A DNA stretch of 64,000 nucleotides from Candidatus Persebacteraceae bacterium Df01 (GTDB lineage: Bacteria > Pseudomonadota > Gammaproteobacteria > Tethybacterales > Persebacteraceae): contig JANQAO010000001.1 of NCBI GenBank assembly GCA_030386295.1, positions 62,001-126,000 of the forward strand, given 5' to 3'. The notes beneath the pieces were generated by a model that searched no databases, was not told where the DNA came from, and saw only the letters and a program-made list of their open reading frames with translations. The translations under genes and the position numbers were made by a program. Positions 37,611 through 46,920 of the stretch are shown in pieces (within the stretch, counting starts at the first letter, position 1; every line of letters starts with the position of its first letter).

Positions 37611-38331
37611 AATTTTCGAGCAATTTTTCAAGCACGCTAAAATTTTCGTACACCGCACGACCGATAATTGCACCAACAATATTGGAATCCGCCGCCGTCA
37701 GCGCCTGCAAATCTTCCACGCCACATACACCACCGCTAGCAATAACCCCACAAGGCGCTTTAGCCGCTACTTGTCCTGTTTTTTTCGCATTCACACCACG
37801 CATCATGCCATCCCTTCCAATATCAGTGAAAACAACGGCTGCCGGCGGCGCATCCCGCACACTGTCAAATAAATCATCAACAGTAAATGGAGATTCTTCC
37901 AGCCATCCCGCAACCGCTACCTTATCATCACGAACATCCAAACCAAGAATTACCTGCTGCGGAAAAGCGGCGATAACTTCCGCACGAAAAACAGCATCCC
38001 GCACTGCGGCAGTACCCACAATCACATACGATGCACCAATGTTTAATAATTGCCGCGCGCTTTCTAAGCTGCGCACACCACCACCCACCTGCACGACCGC
38101 ATCATAATCAGCAGCAACGTGCAATATAGCGGCAATAGCGTCACTATTGTCAGAAGCACCCGCTTTAGCAGCATCTAAATCCACGACATGCAAACGGCGC
38201 ACCCCGGCATCAAAAAAATGACGCGCCATAATGCCCGGATCATCACCAAAAATGCTGGCGGAATTATAATCACCGCGCCGCAAACGCACGCATTGACCGT
38301 TTAAAATATCAATTGCCGGTATTATCTGCAT
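37603..38331 (-). CDS. hisA: ProFAR isomerase (1-(5-phosphoribosyl)-5-aminoimidazole-4-carboxamide)
   Basis: HisA performs the Amadori isomerisation before HisHF in histidine synthesis. The 242-residue beta-barrel protein has IPAIDILNGQCVRLRRGDY (catalytic D8), [12 protein letters not shown], and VFTDIGRDGMMRG with the second catalytic aspartate. Its normal successor is hisF, but hisC follows here with an eight-base overlap. The start overlaps the end of the DUF4124 gene by 23 bases. Confidence 0.97.
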   Translation of the reverse strand: MQIIPAIDILNGQCVRLRRGDYNSASIFGDDPGIMARHFFDAGVRRLHVVDLDAAKAGASDNSDAIAAILHVAADYDAVVQVGGGVRSLESARQLLNIGASYVIVGTAAVRDAVFRAEVIAAFPQQVILGLDVRDDKVAVAGWLEESPFTVDDLFDSVRDAPPAAVVFTDIGRDGMMRGVNAKKTGQVAAKAPCGVIASGGVCGVEDLQALTAADSNIVGAIIGRAVYENFSVLEKLLENYA

Positions 38332-38833
38332 ACACCCCCAGCCGCGCCAATTCTTGTTTTATTGCCGCAATATTAAGCGTATGCGTTTGCCGTTGCTCCC
38401 TCAGCACCTGTAATCGCTCTTCATCTCCCGCCGCCGCGCCGTTAATCGCCTTCTGCATCAACCCTTGCATTTTTATTTCTTGTTGCAACTCATATAACAA
38501 TACCTGACTACGCTTGCTGTCTGCGGCACTCAAATTGAAATTATATTTTTTTGGTGGCGATGACGACGGTACTAGGGTTGAAACCGGCGCAGATTTTTTG
38601 GGTTTTTCAATAGGCTTAACGGGCACTGCTTCTACTTGAGTTTCCTGCTTTGGTTCATAAGATGGGACTTTTTCCGCGCCGACCGTCGTATCGCAATCCT
38701 CAAGAGAGTTGACATACGACATGCCGCCATCCGGCTTTTCACATTTATAAAATGCGAAAGCGCTACTCGCCTCCCCAAGCGACAGTAACAGTACCGCCCA
38801 AACAATCCAATCCCAATGTTTAACTGATAGCAT
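38309..38833 (-). CDS. DUF4124-containing exported protein
   Basis: From the ATG at 38833 the product has 174 residues: a signal peptide or anchor (WIVWAVLLLSLGEASSAFA), then the DUF4124 core FYKCEKPDGGMSYVNSLEDC with two cysteines likely to form a disulfide, then a proline/lysine linker (KPIEKPKKSAPVSTL) and a C-terminal helical coiled-coil-like part (RLQVLREQRQTHTLNIAAI). DUF4124 proteins are periplasmic and of unknown function. It overlaps hisA by 23 bases and may be the first gene of that operon. Confidence 0.78.
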   Translation of the reverse strand: MLSVKHWDWIVWAVLLLSLGEASSAFAFYKCEKPDGGMSYVNSLEDCDTTVGAEKVPSYEPKQETQVEAVPVKPIEKPKKSAPVSTLVPSSSPPKKYNFNLSAADSKRSQVLLYELQQEIKMQGLMQKAINGAAAGDEERLQVLREQRQTHTLNIAAIKQELARLGVYADNTGN

Positions 38834-39101
38834 CCGGCAAAAATTCCATTTTACACCCGCCGACAAATACGCCGATGTATTTCGGTGTAATAAACCAGCG
38901 AAATATAAAAACCCTCCTCGCTAGCTAATTTCAAAAAATAATTAATCAACCCTAATAAAAGCAAATTTTTGCCGCTTGCCGGTGCCTATTGTGATATTGT
39001 GCTAACATTTTTTCAATTTTTGCAATGAAAATTGACAAATTCTTAGTTTCTGTGGCTTTTTGCCCTCTTTGTGATGAATATGCTTTTGATAAAATATCCT
39101 A

Positions 39102-41777
39102 ATGAAAAGCCTTGATATTCGTGAGAAATTTTTGCGGTTTTTTGCTGAAAAAGAACATACCCGCATTGACTCTTCACCGTTAGTGCCAGCCAATGACCCA
39201 ACGTTGCTGTTTACCAATTCGGGCATGGTACAGTTCAAAGACGTGTTTTTGGGTTTTGACAAACCCCACCACCACACCGCCACCACTGCTCAGCGCTGTC
39301 TGCGGGCGGGAGGCAAACACAACGACTTAGAAAATGTCGGCTACACGGCGCGGCACCATACTTTCTTTGAGATGCTAGGCAACTTTTCTTTTGGTGCATA
39401 TTTCAAAGAAAAAGCCATTCCCTACGCGTGGGAATTTTTAACTTCCCCACAGTGGTTGGGATTAAAAAAAGAACATTTATGGGTGACGGTGTTTGGCGGC
39501 GGCCATTTGTTTGGCGATGATTCACCTCCAGTACCAGCGGATGATGACGCCTATGCACTATGGCTGAAAACACTTGTCGCCGCCGGTTTTAATGAGGCTG
39601 AGGCGGCACAACGCATTACCCGCATTCCCACTACAGACAATTTTTGGATGATGGGTGAGACGGGGCCTTGCGGGCCTTGCTCTGAAATTTTTTACGATCG
39701 CGACAAAAATTCCGAATATTTTCGCGGCACGGACGAATCTCACGCCGATGACTGTGTAGAGGTCTGGAATTTGGTGTTTATGGAATTTAACCGTGATGAC
39801 ACAGGATTATTAAACAAGCTACCTAAACCTTGTGTGGATACCGGCATGGGACTAGAACGCATTAGTGCCGTAATGCAAAAAGTCCACAGCAATTATGAAA
39901 TTGACCTATTTGCCGATTTGCTAAAGAAAGTCAATGACAAAGTGACAACCGCGGGCGGAAAAGACAGCGGCAACGATTACACGCCTTCACACAAGGTTAT
40001 CGCCGACCACATTCGAGCCGCCGCATTTCTCATTGCCGACGGTGTGATGCCGACCAACGAAGGGCGCGGCTATGTGTTGCGACGCATTATCCGCCGAGCA
40101 TTGCGCCACGGCCACAAATTGGGTGCTCAACAAGCATTTTTTTATCAATTAATCCGATACTTGCCCGCCTTGATGGGTGGTGCACATCCAATATTACAAA
40201 CTCGCTTGTCTCTGATAGAAAAAATATTACAAACTGAAGAAGAAAATTTTTCCACGCTTTTACGCCACGGTATGACAATGTTGCGGCGTGAATTGGGGAC
40301 ACTAGGGACACAACGCAAATTAACCGGAGATACCGTATTTAAGTTGTACGATACTTACGGCTTTCCCGCTGACATGACTGCTGACGTTGCCCGTGAAGAG
40401 GGAATCGCCGTAGATATGGCGGGCTTTGAAGCGCACATGAGCACACAGCGCAAACGCTCACGGGCGGCAATGACTTTCAACATCGGCCAGAAGACCATCG
40501 CTTATGACGGAGTAGCGACTGAATTTGTCGGCTATGATGATACTGAAACCGAAGTTGAGGTACTAGCGCTGTTTGTTAACGGCGAAGCGGTAAAAGAAGC
40601 GCGCGCTGGTCAAGAAGCACTGGTGGTACTCAACCGGACCCCGTTTTACGCCCAATCCGGCGGTCAAGTAGGCGACATTGGATTAATGTGCAGCAAAGAA
40701 ACAAAAATTCGCGTCACCGACACTCACAAAATTCGCACTGATGTGTGGGGGCACATGGCTACCATTGATGCCGGCGCCGTTCATACGGGAATGATAGTGC
40801 GTGGTGAGGTTGACGCGACACGACGCGATGCTATTCGTTGCAATCATTCAGCGACTCATCTGATGCATGCCGCCTTGCGACAAGTACTTGGGCAACACGT
40901 TGAACAAAAAGGCTCTCTAGTATCACCTGATTATTTGCGTTTTGATTTTTCCCACCATACCGCAGTAAGTAATGATGAGTTACGTGCAGTAGAAACAATC
41001 GTCAACGAACAAATCCGACACAATCACTCTGTGGAGACACAGTCACTGCCTTATGATGATGCGCTCAACCTTGGTGCGATGGCATTGTTTGGTGAGAAAT
41101 ACGGCGACATCGTGCGTACGGTCATCATTGACCGTGATTTTTCGGTGGAATTATGCGGAGGCTCTCACGTAACACGAACCGGTAATATCGGCTTTTTTCA
41201 ATTTCGCAGTGAGGGTGCTATTGCTGCCGGAGTGCGGCGAGTAGAGGCGGTAACCGCTCGCAGTGCAGTGGCGCACGCGCAGCATTTACACACTCGCTTA
41301 CAACATATTTCCAATCTGATGAAATCGTCTACTGATAAGGTAGAAGAAAAAATCATTCAATTGCGCGAATCGTTAAAAGAAACCAATAAACGTTTGGAAG
41401 CACTACAAGCAGCACAGGCAGACCAGTTAGCAATACAGTTAGCGCAACTGGCGGTAGCGCATAATGGCGCGCAAATTTTGGTAGCGACCGACGCCGACAC
41501 CGACATCAAAGCGTTGCGTGAGCTGGCGGTGCAGCTTCGCGAGCGTTTATCACCGGCAGCGGTATTGTTGGCCGGAAGCAACGGCGACACCGCAGCATTT
41601 GTCGCAGCAACAGACAAGTCGCTCAACATTAGCGCCCGTGAATGGATTGACGTGGTAGCTACAGTAGCCAATGCCAAAGGTGGTGGCAAGATTGATTTTG
41701 CCCAAGCCGGCGGCGGCGACTGTACGCAAATCGATGCGGCATTGACAGCAGCACGAGCCTTTGTTGGCATTAAATAA
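39102..41777 (+). CDS. alaS: Alanine-tRNA ligase
   Basis: AlaRS charges tRNA-Ala and clears mischarged serine and glycine. The 891-residue protein has the class II core (TNSGMVQFKDVFLG, RHHTFFEMLGNFSFG, DTGMGLERISAVMQ), the editing domain with CNHSATHLMHAALRQVLG and the metal-binding CGGSHVTRTGNIGFF, and a C-terminal C-Ala domain. Length is normal. The ATG at 39102 has no Shine-Dalgarno, being preceded by AAAATATCCTA. A poor hairpin with a T-run follows at 41792-41821. Confidence 0.97.
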   Translation: MKSLDIREKFLRFFAEKEHTRIDSSPLVPANDPTLLFTNSGMVQFKDVFLGFDKPHHHTATTAQRCLRAGGKHNDLENVGYTARHHTFFEMLGNFSFGAYFKEKAIPYAWEFLTSPQWLGLKKEHLWVTVFGGGHLFGDDSPPVPADDDAYALWLKTLVAAGFNEAEAAQRITRIPTTDNFWMMGETGPCGPCSEIFYDRDKNSEYFRGTDESHADDCVEVWNLVFMEFNRDDTGLLNKLPKPCVDTGMGLERISAVMQKVHSNYEIDLFADLLKKVNDKVTTAGGKDSGNDYTPSHKVIADHIRAAAFLIADGVMPTNEGRGYVLRRIIRRALRHGHKLGAQQAFFYQLIRYLPALMGGAHPILQTRLSLIEKILQTEEENFSTLLRHGMTMLRRELGTLGTQRKLTGDTVFKLYDTYGFPADMTADVAREEGIAVDMAGFEAHMSTQRKRSRAAMTFNIGQKTIAYDGVATEFVGYDDTETEVEVLALFVNGEAVKEARAGQEALVVLNRTPFYAQSGGQVGDIGLMCSKETKIRVTDTHKIRTDVWGHMATIDAGAVHTGMIVRGEVDATRRDAIRCNHSATHLMHAALRQVLGQHVEQKGSLVSPDYLRFDFSHHTAVSNDELRAVETIVNEQIRHNHSVETQSLPYDDALNLGAMALFGEKYGDIVRTVIIDRDFSVELCGGSHVTRTGNIGFFQFRSEGAIAAGVRRVEAVTARSAVAHAQHLHTRLQHISNLMKSSTDKVEEKIIQLRESLKETNKRLEALQAAQADQLAIQLAQLAVAHNGAQILVATDADTDIKALRELAVQLRERLSPAAVLLAGSNGDTAAFVAATDKSLNISAREWIDVVATVANAKGGGKIDFAQAGGGDCTQIDAALTAARAFVGIK

Positions 41778-42117
41778 AACAATATTTTCATTCAGCTCCC
41801 GCTGATGAGAGTGTTTTTTTTATATTAACGCGTGTATCGCGCCGAGTTTCTCATTTTTTTTCTTTGGGAACCAATATACACCAGCCAAATGGACGAGTCG
41901 TCAACTCAAAATATCGTAAGAAATGCTCATGAGATGATTGTCTGTCTTTTTGATTAAAGTATGACTATAACCAAAGCACTCTATTTATTAAAAATAAAAA
42001 AGGAGGTTAGCGCAATTCAAATAAGCGTTGAATGGTCTTAAAAAATCTGAAAAGTGAACAAGGGTTCAAAAGACGAACACCCCGCATAAATAATCTGGAC
42101 AAATAAGAGGAACCGCT
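41778..42117. other. 340-base gap between alaS and the decayed monooxygenase gene
   Basis: No recognisable gene. There is a possible terminator near its start, an orphan AAAGGAGG at about 41999-42006, and two tiny frames (26 codons from 41959, 24 codons ending just before 42118) that match nothing I know. It probably holds the former promoter of the monooxygenase gene. Confidence 0.5.
41792..41821 (+). terminator. Possible terminator after alaS
   Basis: TCAGC at 41792-41796 pairs with GCTGA at 41801-41805 around a four-base loop, and a run of eight T begins at 41814. The stem is only five base pairs and the T-run is eight bases away, so this is weak. Confidence 0.33.
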
Positions 42118-43306
42118 ATGACAACGAACAAAGAAATTGGAAATACGGCAACCGCACGCGTAACACAATGGCTTGGCGAATTTGAAAAAGCACTCAAACA
42201 GGCGGATGCCGACGAAGTGGCTTCCTTGTTTGCAGAGGAATGTTTTTGGCGAGATTTAATTGCTTTCACTTGGAATATCAAAACGATGGAAGGCAAAGGG
42301 GCAATTCACACCATGGTTGCTGCCTGCGCTACTGACGTTAAACCAACACACTGGCGGATAGAGAGAGAAGCCACAGAAACTGACGGTATTACGGAAGCGT
42401 GGTTTACTTTTGAAACAACGGTTAGCCGGGGCAAAGGGCATCTGCGACTGAAAAATGAGTTGTGCTGGACGCTGCTAACCACTATGGTGGAAATTAAAGG
42501 TCATGAGGAGAAAAAAGGTGAGCAGCGCATCAAGGGCGTTGAGCATAATGCCTCTAAAAACCGCTTGACGTGCCGCGAGGGAAAAACACGTGAGGAAAAA
42601 TTGCTAGGCTATGACAAACAACCGTATTGTTTGATTATCGGCGGTGGACAAGGCGGCATCGTCTTGGCCCCGATTGAAACAATTAGGCGTTCCCACTATC
42701 ATTATTGAAAAAAACGTCCGCCCGGAAGATTCGTGGCAAAAGCGTTATAAATCACTGTGCCTACACGACCCGGTATGGCATGACCACCTGCCTTACATTC
42801 CTTTTCCTCAACACTGGCCGGTATTTTCACCCAAAGATAAGTTGGGCGATTAGTTGGAAATGTACGCCAAAGTCCTGGAATTAAATTACTGGAACTCAAC
42901 CGTTTGTGAAAGTGCCTACTACGATGAATCCAGTAAAAAATGGACGGTTACAATCAAACGGGAGGGTGAAACGGTTGTGTTGCACCCAAAACAATTGGTA
43001 TTAGCAACCGGAATGTCAGGATGATCTAACATTTCCGATATTTCGGGCGCCGATACGTTTAAGGGAGAGCAACACCACTACAGTTCCCATCTCGGCGGCG
43101 AACAGTACCGCGGCAAAAAGTGCGTAGTGCTGGGCGGCGGAGCTTATTTCCCAAGAAATTGCGGACAAAGCGGGCAAATGCTGGGCTGGCTCCAATACCA
43201 TCAAAGATCCAGACCCGTGGGAAGGTGAATTGCGCAACATGTGGAAGCCAAACCATCAGGAGGCGTTCCCCCACCTGTATACGGCATGGGAGGGGACATC
43301 ATCTGA
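42118..43306 (+). pseudogene. Decayed flavin-containing monooxygenase with SnoaL-like N-terminus
   Basis: An intact first part (42118-42665) gives an NTF2/SnoaL-like domain and the FAD motif PYCLIIGGGQGGIVLA. A small indel near 42668 shifts the frame, then RLKQLGVPTIIIEKNVRPED and LCLHDPVWHDHLPYIPFP follow in another phase. A TAG in place of a tryptophan occurs after KDKLGD (42851-42853) and a TGA after ATGMSG (43021-43023). After KKCVVLGGG (near 43140) the text jumps to ISQEIADKAGKCWAGSNT and DPWEGELRNMWKPN, and then to VPPPVYGMGGDII, showing two internal deletions. The usual family length is about 600 residues. The gene cannot make an active enzyme. Confidence 0.88.
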
Positions 43307-43342
43307 GTTAACCCGCACAATATTACAACTATAATCCTTGAT

Positions 43343-44482
43343 ATGCTTGAAAAACAATTACATTTTTCCCAAGAAGAATTTTCTGCGCGACAAGGGCGTA
43401 CTTTGCAGATGATGCAAAAATACGGGCTAGACGGTTTGCTTATTTTTAGCCAAGAAAGCATGTTTTATCTTACCGGCTACGACACGTTTGGTTATGTGTT
43501 TTTTCAGTGTTTATATTTGCGCGGTGATGGTCGCATGACATTACTAACCAGAGCACCTGATTTGCGACAAGCGCAAATGACTTCGGTGATTGAGGACATT
43601 CGCATCTGGAAAGACGGACCAAACGCCAATCCTGCCGACGAATTACGCGCCATTGTGGATGAACAAGGTGGCGCCAACCGGCTGGGTGTGGAATGGGAAA
43701 CTTATGGATTAACCGCCGGCAACGGTCAAAGAGTCGCCGCCGCTTTTGCTAGGATAACGCTGGAAGATGCATCTCAACTCATCAGTAAGCTACGCGTCAT
43801 CAAAAGTGATAGTGAATTAAAATATGTGTTTCGTGCCGCCGAATTAGCCGACGCAGGACTTGCTGCAGCAGTTAATCTAGCCAAGCCGGCAGCTTTTGAA
43901 GGCGATATTTTAGCGGCTATGCAGGGAGCGATTTTTCGTGGCGGTGGCGATTACTCCGGCAACGAATTTATTATCGGTTCTGGTCAGCGAGCATTATTGT
44001 GTCGTTCTTTTTCTGGTCGCCGCCATTTGGCTGAAAACGACCAGCTAACGCTGGAATTTGCCGGCGCTTACCGTCACTATCACGCCGCATTGATGCGCAC
44101 ACTTATTATTGGCAAGCCCGAACCGCAACATACGGCAATGTACGCCGTGTGCAAAGAAGCGCGGGCGCGTGGCATTGAAGCGTTACATCCGGGCGAACCG
44201 ATTGGCAAAGTATTTGACGCTTATGCAGAGGTAGTAGACAAAGCTGGTATGAAACGCCATCGGTTCAATGCCACCGGTTATTCGCTGGGAGCAAAATTCG
44301 CCCCCAGCTGGATGGATTGGCCAATGTTTTATCATGGTAATCCGGTTATAGCACAGCCTAATATGGTATTCTTTTTACACATTATTCTTATGGACAGCGA
44401 CGTCGGCGTTGCCATGAGTACGGGAGAAACATTGCTAGTAACCGACTCCGGCGCCCGCTCATTGTCCTCTGCCCCTAGGTGA
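43343..44482 (+). CDS. M24 (creatinase/ectoine hydrolase-like) family protein without the usual metal ligands
   Basis: The 379-residue product has a creatinase-type N-terminal domain (about residues 15-140) and a C-terminal pita-bread domain. It is M24-like but the metal ligands of peptidases are altered: the two-aspartate region reads LEFAGAYRHYHAALMRTLI, and the last glutamates are missing in DSDVGVAMSTGETLLVTDSG, while a histidine remains in KRHRFNATGYSLG. This resembles metal-free M24 members such as creatinase and the ectoine hydrolase DoeA. It probably cleaves a C-N bond in a small molecule; which one is unknown. It overlaps the DUF3047 gene by four bases and follows the decayed monooxygenase. 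Confidence 0.8.
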   Translation: MLEKQLHFSQEEFSARQGRTLQMMQKYGLDGLLIFSQESMFYLTGYDTFGYVFFQCLYLRGDGRMTLLTRAPDLRQAQMTSVIEDIRIWKDGPNANPADELRAIVDEQGGANRLGVEWETYGLTAGNGQRVAAAFARITLEDASQLISKLRVIKSDSELKYVFRAAELADAGLAAAVNLAKPAAFEGDILAAMQGAIFRGGGDYSGNEFIIGSGQRALLCRSFSGRRHLAENDQLTLEFAGAYRHYHAALMRTLIIGKPEPQHTAMYAVCKEARARGIEALHPGEPIGKVFDAYAEVVDKAGMKRHRFNATGYSLGAKFAPSWMDWPMFYHGNPVIAQPNMVFFLHIILMDSDVGVAMSTGETLLVTDSGARSLSSAPR

Positions 44483-45222
44483 GACAACCAACACAAATCA
44501 TTATTAAATGGAAACTGTGGATGTTGGCATTACTTGCGCCGGTTGCCTTAGCACAAACAGCATCACTTAATACAGCACCCGCAGCATACGATGAGCGCCC
44601 CCAACCATCGGGACAGACAGTAACATTACTGACTAATGGCAATGTGTCGGCGTGGGAATATCAAACATTTAACAATATCCCGACCACACAATACCAAACG
44701 GCATACGACGACGAATTAGGCAGCAAAGCCTTGTTTGCCCACAGCCAGAAAGGCGCATCAGGATACGTTTTACAAACATCTATTGATTTACAAAAAACCC
44801 CCTGGTTGCATTTTCAGTGGCGAATTGACCAAATGGAAACGGGCTTTGACGAACGCAGCAAGGCTGGCGACGACTTTGCCTTACGCTTGTATTTCATCAC
44901 CCGTAGCGGCTTAAGATACAAAAGTTTATCCGTGGTGGGCTCACAAGCGGCAATGCACACCACGTGGCAGAGCCCCTACAGCGGGCTACTTTATGACTTG
45001 CACATTTATTCACTTGGCAACAAAAAAACACGTGGCAAATGGGGGAAAACCACCATTAATTTAGCGCAGCTTTGGCAGGATATTTTTGACGAGTCAGCGC
45101 CAATATTGAATGCGGCGGGATTGATGACCGACGGTGATTCGGCCGGCGCAGAAATGCGGGCACGCTACGGTAACATTATTTTTAGCAATTCTTCAGCGCC
45201 ACCTTTTGCGATCGTTGAGTAA
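44479..45222 (+). CDS. DUF3047 exported protein
   Basis: The 247-residue protein starts with GTG overlapping the M24 stop (GTGA). A signal peptide is seen (KLWMLALLAPVALAQTA). The mature part matches DUF3047: LHFQWRIDQMETGFDERSKAGDD, FALRLYFITRSGL and ARYGNIIF, a beta-rich jelly-roll-like domain. Its task is unknown; DUF3047 genes are often lone periplasmic proteins. Here it is coupled to the M24 gene. Confidence 0.78.
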   Translation: MRQPTQIIIKWKLWMLALLAPVALAQTASLNTAPAAYDERPQPSGQTVTLLTNGNVSAWEYQTFNNIPTTQYQTAYDDELGSKALFAHSQKGASGYVLQTSIDLQKTPWLHFQWRIDQMETGFDERSKAGDDFALRLYFITRSGLRYKSLSVVGSQAAMHTTWQSPYSGLLYDLHIYSLGNKKTRGKWGKTTINLAQLWQDIFDESAPILNAAGLMTDGDSAGAEMRARYGNIIFSNSSAPPFAIVE

Positions 45223-45231
45223 CTTTTTGTG

Positions 45232-45274
45232 TTGTCAATCAAAATTTTTTCTTGACTAATATAGAGTAATATAG
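45232..45274 (+). promoter_or_regulatory. Candidate promoter and short direct repeat before the Tat-exported hydrolase gene
   Basis: TTGTCA at 45232-45237, a 17-base gap, then ACTAAT is a passable promoter. A perfect 8-base repeat, TAATATAG, at 45257-45264 and 45267-45274, ten bases apart (one helical turn), overlaps the -10 region and could be an operator. Support is sequence pattern only. Confidence 0.3.
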
Positions 45275-45311
45275 CGAACATGTTTTTTATTTTAATTGTT
45301 TAGGAGAACGC

Positions 45312-46301
45312 ATGAAAAAAAATAACATTAACAAACTAGCAACATCTGATCCGACACGTCGCGATTTTTTGGGGCGCGTTATTTTGGCGGGTGGTGTAGG
45401 AAGCGCTAGCACACTACTTCCGGTAACTACCGTAGCGGCGCAGCAATCTTGTCCACTAACCGGTTCGGTCGCCTGGACACAACCTGACAATAATAATCAT
45501 GTCATTGCACTACAGGAACAGGATGCGGGCGGCGACGGCAGCGTTCTGTTAGAATATTTCGGTCATTGCGCGTTTAAGCTAACCTCCCCACAAGGCGTAA
45601 CCATGATGTTTGATCCTTGGCGCAATGACCCTTCCGGCGCGTGGGGGCTGTGGTTTCCCAACGATTTCCCCAAAAGCAAGGTGGACATAGGCTTATCCAC
45701 TCACGCACATTTCGATCACGATGCCATTGATCGGTTGGATGCGGTAATGTTACTGGATCGGATGGTAGGCGAGTACCGTTTCGCCGACATAAGTATCACA
45801 GGGATAGCGGACAAACATGCCTGCAGCGCGCCCGGGTGGTATCAATGGACAAACGCCATTAAAGAATTTGGTGCCGACCCGTGTCCGCCAAATAACCCCG
45901 GACACATGGATATGTCCATGTATGTAGTGGAAACCGGCGGCTTACGCATTTTGATGTGGGGAGACAACCGTCATAATCCATCACCGCACGTTTTACGTCA
46001 GCTAGGCAATATAGATGTGCTGACTTTACCGGTTGACGGCTCCCAACACATCCTCAGCTATGAACAGGGAAATGAAATTGTCGCCATGCTCAATCCGAAA
46101 ATCATCATTCCGACACATTATCTATGCGAAGGCGTGTCTATTACACTGACCACACTTGAATCCGCTGACACTTGGATAAAATCACAAAAAAATCACAATA
46201 TGCTGTCTTCCGGCGAAATTTTGCTACACAAAAACGAAGTGGCGGCAATGAACCAAGAATTCATGTATTTCGGCGCCAATACAAAAGTGCCTGTGGCATG
46301 A
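45312..46301 (+). CDS. Tat-exported metallo-beta-lactamase-fold hydrolase
   Basis: The 329-residue protein has a Tat signal (TRRDFLGR, residues 15-22, with an adjacent hydrophobic stretch ILAGGVGSASTLL and the cleavage-like end VAAQQ). The hydrolase domain has the metal motif THAHFDHD (H-x-H-x-D-H), FDPWRNDP and IPTHYLCEG, as in UlaG-like MBL proteins. It should act in the periplasm with two metal ions. Its substrate is unknown. It has a good ribosome site (TAGGAG). The window also codes for TatABC, the likely exporter. Confidence 0.87.
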   Translation: MKKNNINKLATSDPTRRDFLGRVILAGGVGSASTLLPVTTVAAQQSCPLTGSVAWTQPDNNNHVIALQEQDAGGDGSVLLEYFGHCAFKLTSPQGVTMMFDPWRNDPSGAWGLWFPNDFPKSKVDIGLSTHAHFDHDAIDRLDAVMLLDRMVGEYRFADISITGIADKHACSAPGWYQWTNAIKEFGADPCPPNNPGHMDMSMYVVETGGLRILMWGDNRHNPSPHVLRQLGNIDVLTLPVDGSQHILSYEQGNEIVAMLNPKIIIPTHYLCEGVSITLTTLESADTWIKSQKNHNMLSSGEILLHKNEVAAMNQEFMYFGANTKVPVA

Positions 46302-46381
46302 TGTCGCATCTAGCTCGGCGCCATAAAATTTAGCAAATCGCTCACAACACCCATTTACGGCTATTAATAATATAAATCGAT

Positions 46382-46822
46382 TTACCAAATGCCGGTGTTA
46401 GCCATAGATCGCCACGGCTCTGCCGACGGCAACGCATCACCGGATTGCAATAATTCTATGGAAATACCGTCTGGTGAGCGCACAAAAGCCATACGTCCAT
46501 CACGTGGCGGTCGATTAATAGCTACGCCAGAATCCATCAGTTGCTGACAAATATCATAAATGTTGTCCACACGATAAGCGAGGTGGCCAAAATTGCGCCC
46601 CTCATCGTACTGTTCCGGTTCCCAATTGTAAGTCAATTCTAACAATGGCGCCTTGCCTACCGTAGCACGCTCCACATCGGCGGGCGCGGCAAGAAAAATC
46701 AGCGTAAAGCGCCCAGCATCATTTTCTATTCGGCGCACTTCGCACAGTCCGAGTTTGTTGCAATAAAACGCCAACGACTCGTCAATGTCGCGAATTCTAA
46801 CCATAGTGTGAAGATACTGCAT
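46382..46822 (-). CDS. gloA: Lactoylglutathione lyase (glyoxalase I)
   Basis: GloA isomerises the methylglyoxal-glutathione adduct to S-lactoylglutathione. The 146-residue protein has the family motifs [40 protein letters not shown] with the metal-binding H and E, and a C-terminal [14 protein letters not shown] with the second glutamate. It is a single-gene unit. A related vicinal-oxygen-chelate lyase is less likely, since the [10 protein letters not shown] stretch is typical of GloA. Confidence 0.93.
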   Translation of the reverse strand: MQYLHTMVRIRDIDESLAFYCNKLGLCEVRRIENDAGRFTLIFLAAPADVERATVGKAPLLELTYNWEPEQYDEGRNFGHLAYRVDNIYDICQQLMDSGVAINRPPRDGRMAFVRSPDGISIELLQSGDALPSAEPWRSMANTGIW

Positions 46823-46920
46823 TATTTCCTCTTTCTAACTACCCAATAACTATAACAGTTTTTACCTAACAACGATTTTTCTTGCCGCTATCATTGCGGT
46901 AGCGTATGATTCTATGTTCA

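Noticed and set aside
39002-39286. 94-codon minus-strand frame over the alaS start
   Set aside because: It overlaps the conserved N-terminus of alaS in antisense and has no recognisable feature.
41959-42107. Two tiny frames (26 and 24 codons) before the decayed monooxygenase
   Set aside because: No family match; the orphan AAAGGAGG is not correctly spaced from either start.
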